Below, in pieces: positions 62,699 to 64,000 of a stretch of DNA of 64,000 nt; the first letter of the stretch is position 1, and each line of letters starts with the position of its first letter. This stretch comes from Histomonas meleagridis. Its lineage: Eukaryota > Parabasalia > Tritrichomonadida > Dientamoebidae. The position numbers and the translations under genes were made by a program. A model generated the notes under the pieces. It had not been told where the DNA came from, made no database searches, and saw only the letters and a list, made by a program, of their open reading frames with translations. The stretch lies in contig WSYJ01000180.1 of the NCBI GenBank assembly GCA_020186115.1, forward strand, positions 1-64,000. Reading direction: 5' to 3'.

Positions 62699-63346
62699 TT
62701 AATTTTTAGTTACTAATTCTCGTCCAAGTTGAAAAGCCTTTTCAAGATCCTTTGGAAATTCTTCTTTTCTCCTTCTTTCCTTTTCTTTAGCATCGAACAC
62801 AGTAAGCGCATATTTAGAGTAATCGTCAACTTGTTGAGTATCATATACACATAATCTTTCGGATTTTCCGCGAAACATGTATTCATTGATTCGCTTGATT
62901 TCATCAAAATATTTTGGATAATGAAATTCTTTTGATAATTCAGGTGTTACGTTCATTGTATAGATCATAAGTGTTTTAATTGGTTTTGGAAGAGAAGAAT
63001 GTTCTGGCATGTATCTCAAGTTGGAGAACCACATTCTTTCGAGAGCAGTATGGAGATAAGATGAAATATGGCTCCAATATATTGGGGATCCAATAACAAG
63101 TGCATCTGCAGTTTTTATTTCTTGGAGGAGTGGTGTAAGATCATCCTTAATTGCGCATTTCCCCGCGGAATCTGGAGTTTTTTTACAGGTTAAACAGCTT
63201 AAGCATGGTTGAATCTTGAAATCAGAAATATGATAAAGCTTTGTGATGGCGCCTGCATCACGAGCACCTTCAAGAGCCTTTTCTACCACCATGTGTGTAT
63301 TCCATCCTTTTCTTGGGCTTCCATTTATTCCTATAACTTTTAGCAT
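62699..63346 (-). CDS. Iron-sulfur flavoprotein / NAD(P)H-dependent FMN reductase
   Basis: This is a 215-residue protein from the ATG at 63346. It starts KVIGINGSPRKGWNTHMVVE, the FMN-phosphate loop (GSPRKxxNT) of flavodoxin-like FMN reductases. A compact cysteine cluster follows (CLSCLTC then CAIKDDL, Cys-x2-Cys-x2-Cys-x9-Cys), which holds a 4Fe-4S cluster in iron-sulfur flavoproteins (Isf). DALVIGSPIYWSHISSYLHT is the second FMN loop. Trichomonad Isf proteins reduce oxygen, peroxide and nitro drugs such as metronidazole. The C-terminal tail is charged (KEKERRRKEEFPKDLEK). No clear targeting peptide is seen, so the location is open. Likely a prokaryotic acquisition by family knowledge. Confidence 0.92.
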   Translation of the reverse strand: MLKVIGINGSPRKGWNTHMVVEKALEGARDAGAITKLYHISDFKIQPCLSCLTCKKTPDSAGKCAIKDDLTPLLQEIKTADALVIGSPIYWSHISSYLHTALERMWFSNLRYMPEHSSLPKPIKTLMIYTMNVTPELSKEFHYPKYFDEIKRINEYMFRGKSERLCVYDTQQVDDYSKYALTVFDAKEKERRRKEEFPKDLEKAFQLGRELVTKN

Positions 63347-63608
63347 GAAAAAAGAAATTCATCCTATAGAAAAATCAAATGCTTATAGAAATATTTCAAA
63401 GAATTTTTGACTATTCAGTAAATCACATGACCTCACATCAGAGCTCTGTTTGATCGAAATCTTAAAAAAAAAATATTCAACAAGTAAAACCAGAATTCGC
63501 CTTTTTTTTCAAAAGCATTTTCCAAATGTTCCCAATGCGTTTTTAGGAATTAATTCGCTACAAAAAATGAAAACGTTATTAGTTTAGATTTTGTTTATTT
63601 GATTATTT
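63347..63608. other. Short intergenic gap
   Basis: About 260 bases upstream of the flavoprotein gene, which should hold its promoter. No TCA-type initiator is evident near the ATG. Nothing else is seen. Confidence 0.45.
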
Positions 63609-64000
63609 CTAGTTTGGCTTTGAACAAAGATCGGCTGTAGGCATGTAAACTTGTGCTTGTAAAGCAATTTTTTGATCTAAGCCAGGCGCCTCGAAAGGCT
63701 CGTCTACGTTTATTACGTCCAATGACTTATAACCCGGCAATTGTCTCAAGAACCAGTTCTTGTTTGACAAGAACAATTCCTTTTGATCTACGTCTGGTGT
63801 ATCCTGTAACAAAAATGCTCCGAATTCAGGAACAGAAGCTCTATAAAACTGTAAGAAAGGCATGAATTGTTGTGCACCATTTTTACTTGACTTCTTAATT
63901 TCATTTAATTTTTGGTCTTCACTAATTTCTTTATTAAGTTCTTCTTCATTAAATTTATTTTCTTCTTCATTGAAATGCTTACGCAAAATTGACAAAACAT
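63609..64000 (-). CDS. C-terminal part of an unidentified protein, cut by the window end
   Basis: The minus-strand frame is open from the window end to the stop at 63609-63611, giving about 130 residues. The first part is charged (FNEEENKFNEEELNKEISED). The rest looks folded: AQQFMPFLQFYRASVPEFGA, LLQDTPDVDQKELFLSN and NWFLRQLPGYKSLDVINVDE. There is no membrane segment. I do not recognise the family. Base composition is less AT-rich than the flanking gap, which supports a real gene whose start lies beyond the window. Confidence 0.65.
   Translation of the reverse strand, partial: VLSILRKHFNEEENKFNEEELNKEISEDQKLNEIKKSSKNGAQQFMPFLQFYRASVPEFGAFLLQDTPDVDQKELFLSNKNWFLRQLPGYKSLDVINVDEPFEAPGLDQKIALQAQVYMPTADLCSKPN

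Noticed and set aside
1-64000. tRNA, 5S rRNA and other small RNA genes
   Set aside because: Looking for T-loop and similar motifs by eye gave no convincing candidate; this is not a substitute for a covariance-model search.

Overview
The window is AT-rich eukaryotic nuclear DNA from a parabasalid, most likely a Tritrichomonas-type trichomonad. The main reasons are a degenerate 18S rRNA piece that reads like trichomonad SSU rRNA, a large DUF3447/ankyrin family, a BspA-like surface protein, an iron-sulfur flavoprotein and a nitroreductase typical of hydrogenosome-bearing anaerobes, a VDAC/Tom40-type barrel protein, a Tc1/mariner transposase, and TCA-type initiator motifs a few bases upstream of ATGs. 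The species call is inference; no database was searched.

Layout. 0-2.5 kb: wreckage made of a Tc1/mariner transposase with a Myb domain, an 18S fragment and a decayed DUF3447 gene. 2.6-3.4 kb: a GPATCH1/TGH N-terminal-type protein. 3.6-8.8 kb (-): ankyrin gene A. 10-13.1 kb (-): an RCC1-HECT ubiquitin ligase. 13.2-14.1 kb: a decayed duplicate of the 18.1-19.4 kb region. 14.9-16 kb: a serpin. 16.3-18.1 kb (-): RPA1 with three frameshifts. 18.5-20.1 kb: ankyrin gene B. 20.3-24.7 kb: a small D-box protein, a protein kinase, a beta-barrel protein and a zinc-finger protein. 24.7-29.2 kb (-): a short ankyrin gene and ankyrin gene C. 29.6-35 kb (-): a USP deubiquitinase, a longin-like protein and a pseudokinase. 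35.5-40.8 kb: ankyrin gene D. 41.4-48.4 kb: a UBR-box ligase, a ubiquitin-like pseudogene, a coiled-coil protein and a nitroreductase. 48.4-53.4 kb: a DUF3447 pseudogene, a BspA-like protein and a broken ankyrin gene. 53.6-61.1 kb (-): a YIPF protein and a neurofibromin/IRA-type RasGAP. 62.2-64 kb: a MULE transposase remnant, an iron-sulfur flavoprotein and the end of an unknown gene.

Main discovery candidate. Ankyrin genes A, B, C and D each have one long 5' open segment (the DUF3447 region) followed by a tandem array with a period of about 170 bp. Each unit is an 87-nt ankyrin segment that stays open, plus an AT-rich spacer of usually 83 nt that changes frame and nearly always holds a stop. 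In gene D, I translated 25 consecutive segments (about 725 codons). None has a stop or an out-of-frame indel, and the last one ends in a proper TAA. The spacers sit exactly in the loop between repeats and at least one contains no GT dinucleotide. Either the spacers are removed by an unusual splicing or excision process, in organisms thought to have few introns, or the arrays are cassette stores. Because every segment has the same phase, any combination of segments would stay in frame.

How the genes relate. There is no sign of operons. Genes lie on both strands with short intergenic gaps. Ubiquitin-related genes (HECT, USP, UBR and a Ubl remnant) are frequent, but co-location alone does not link their functions.
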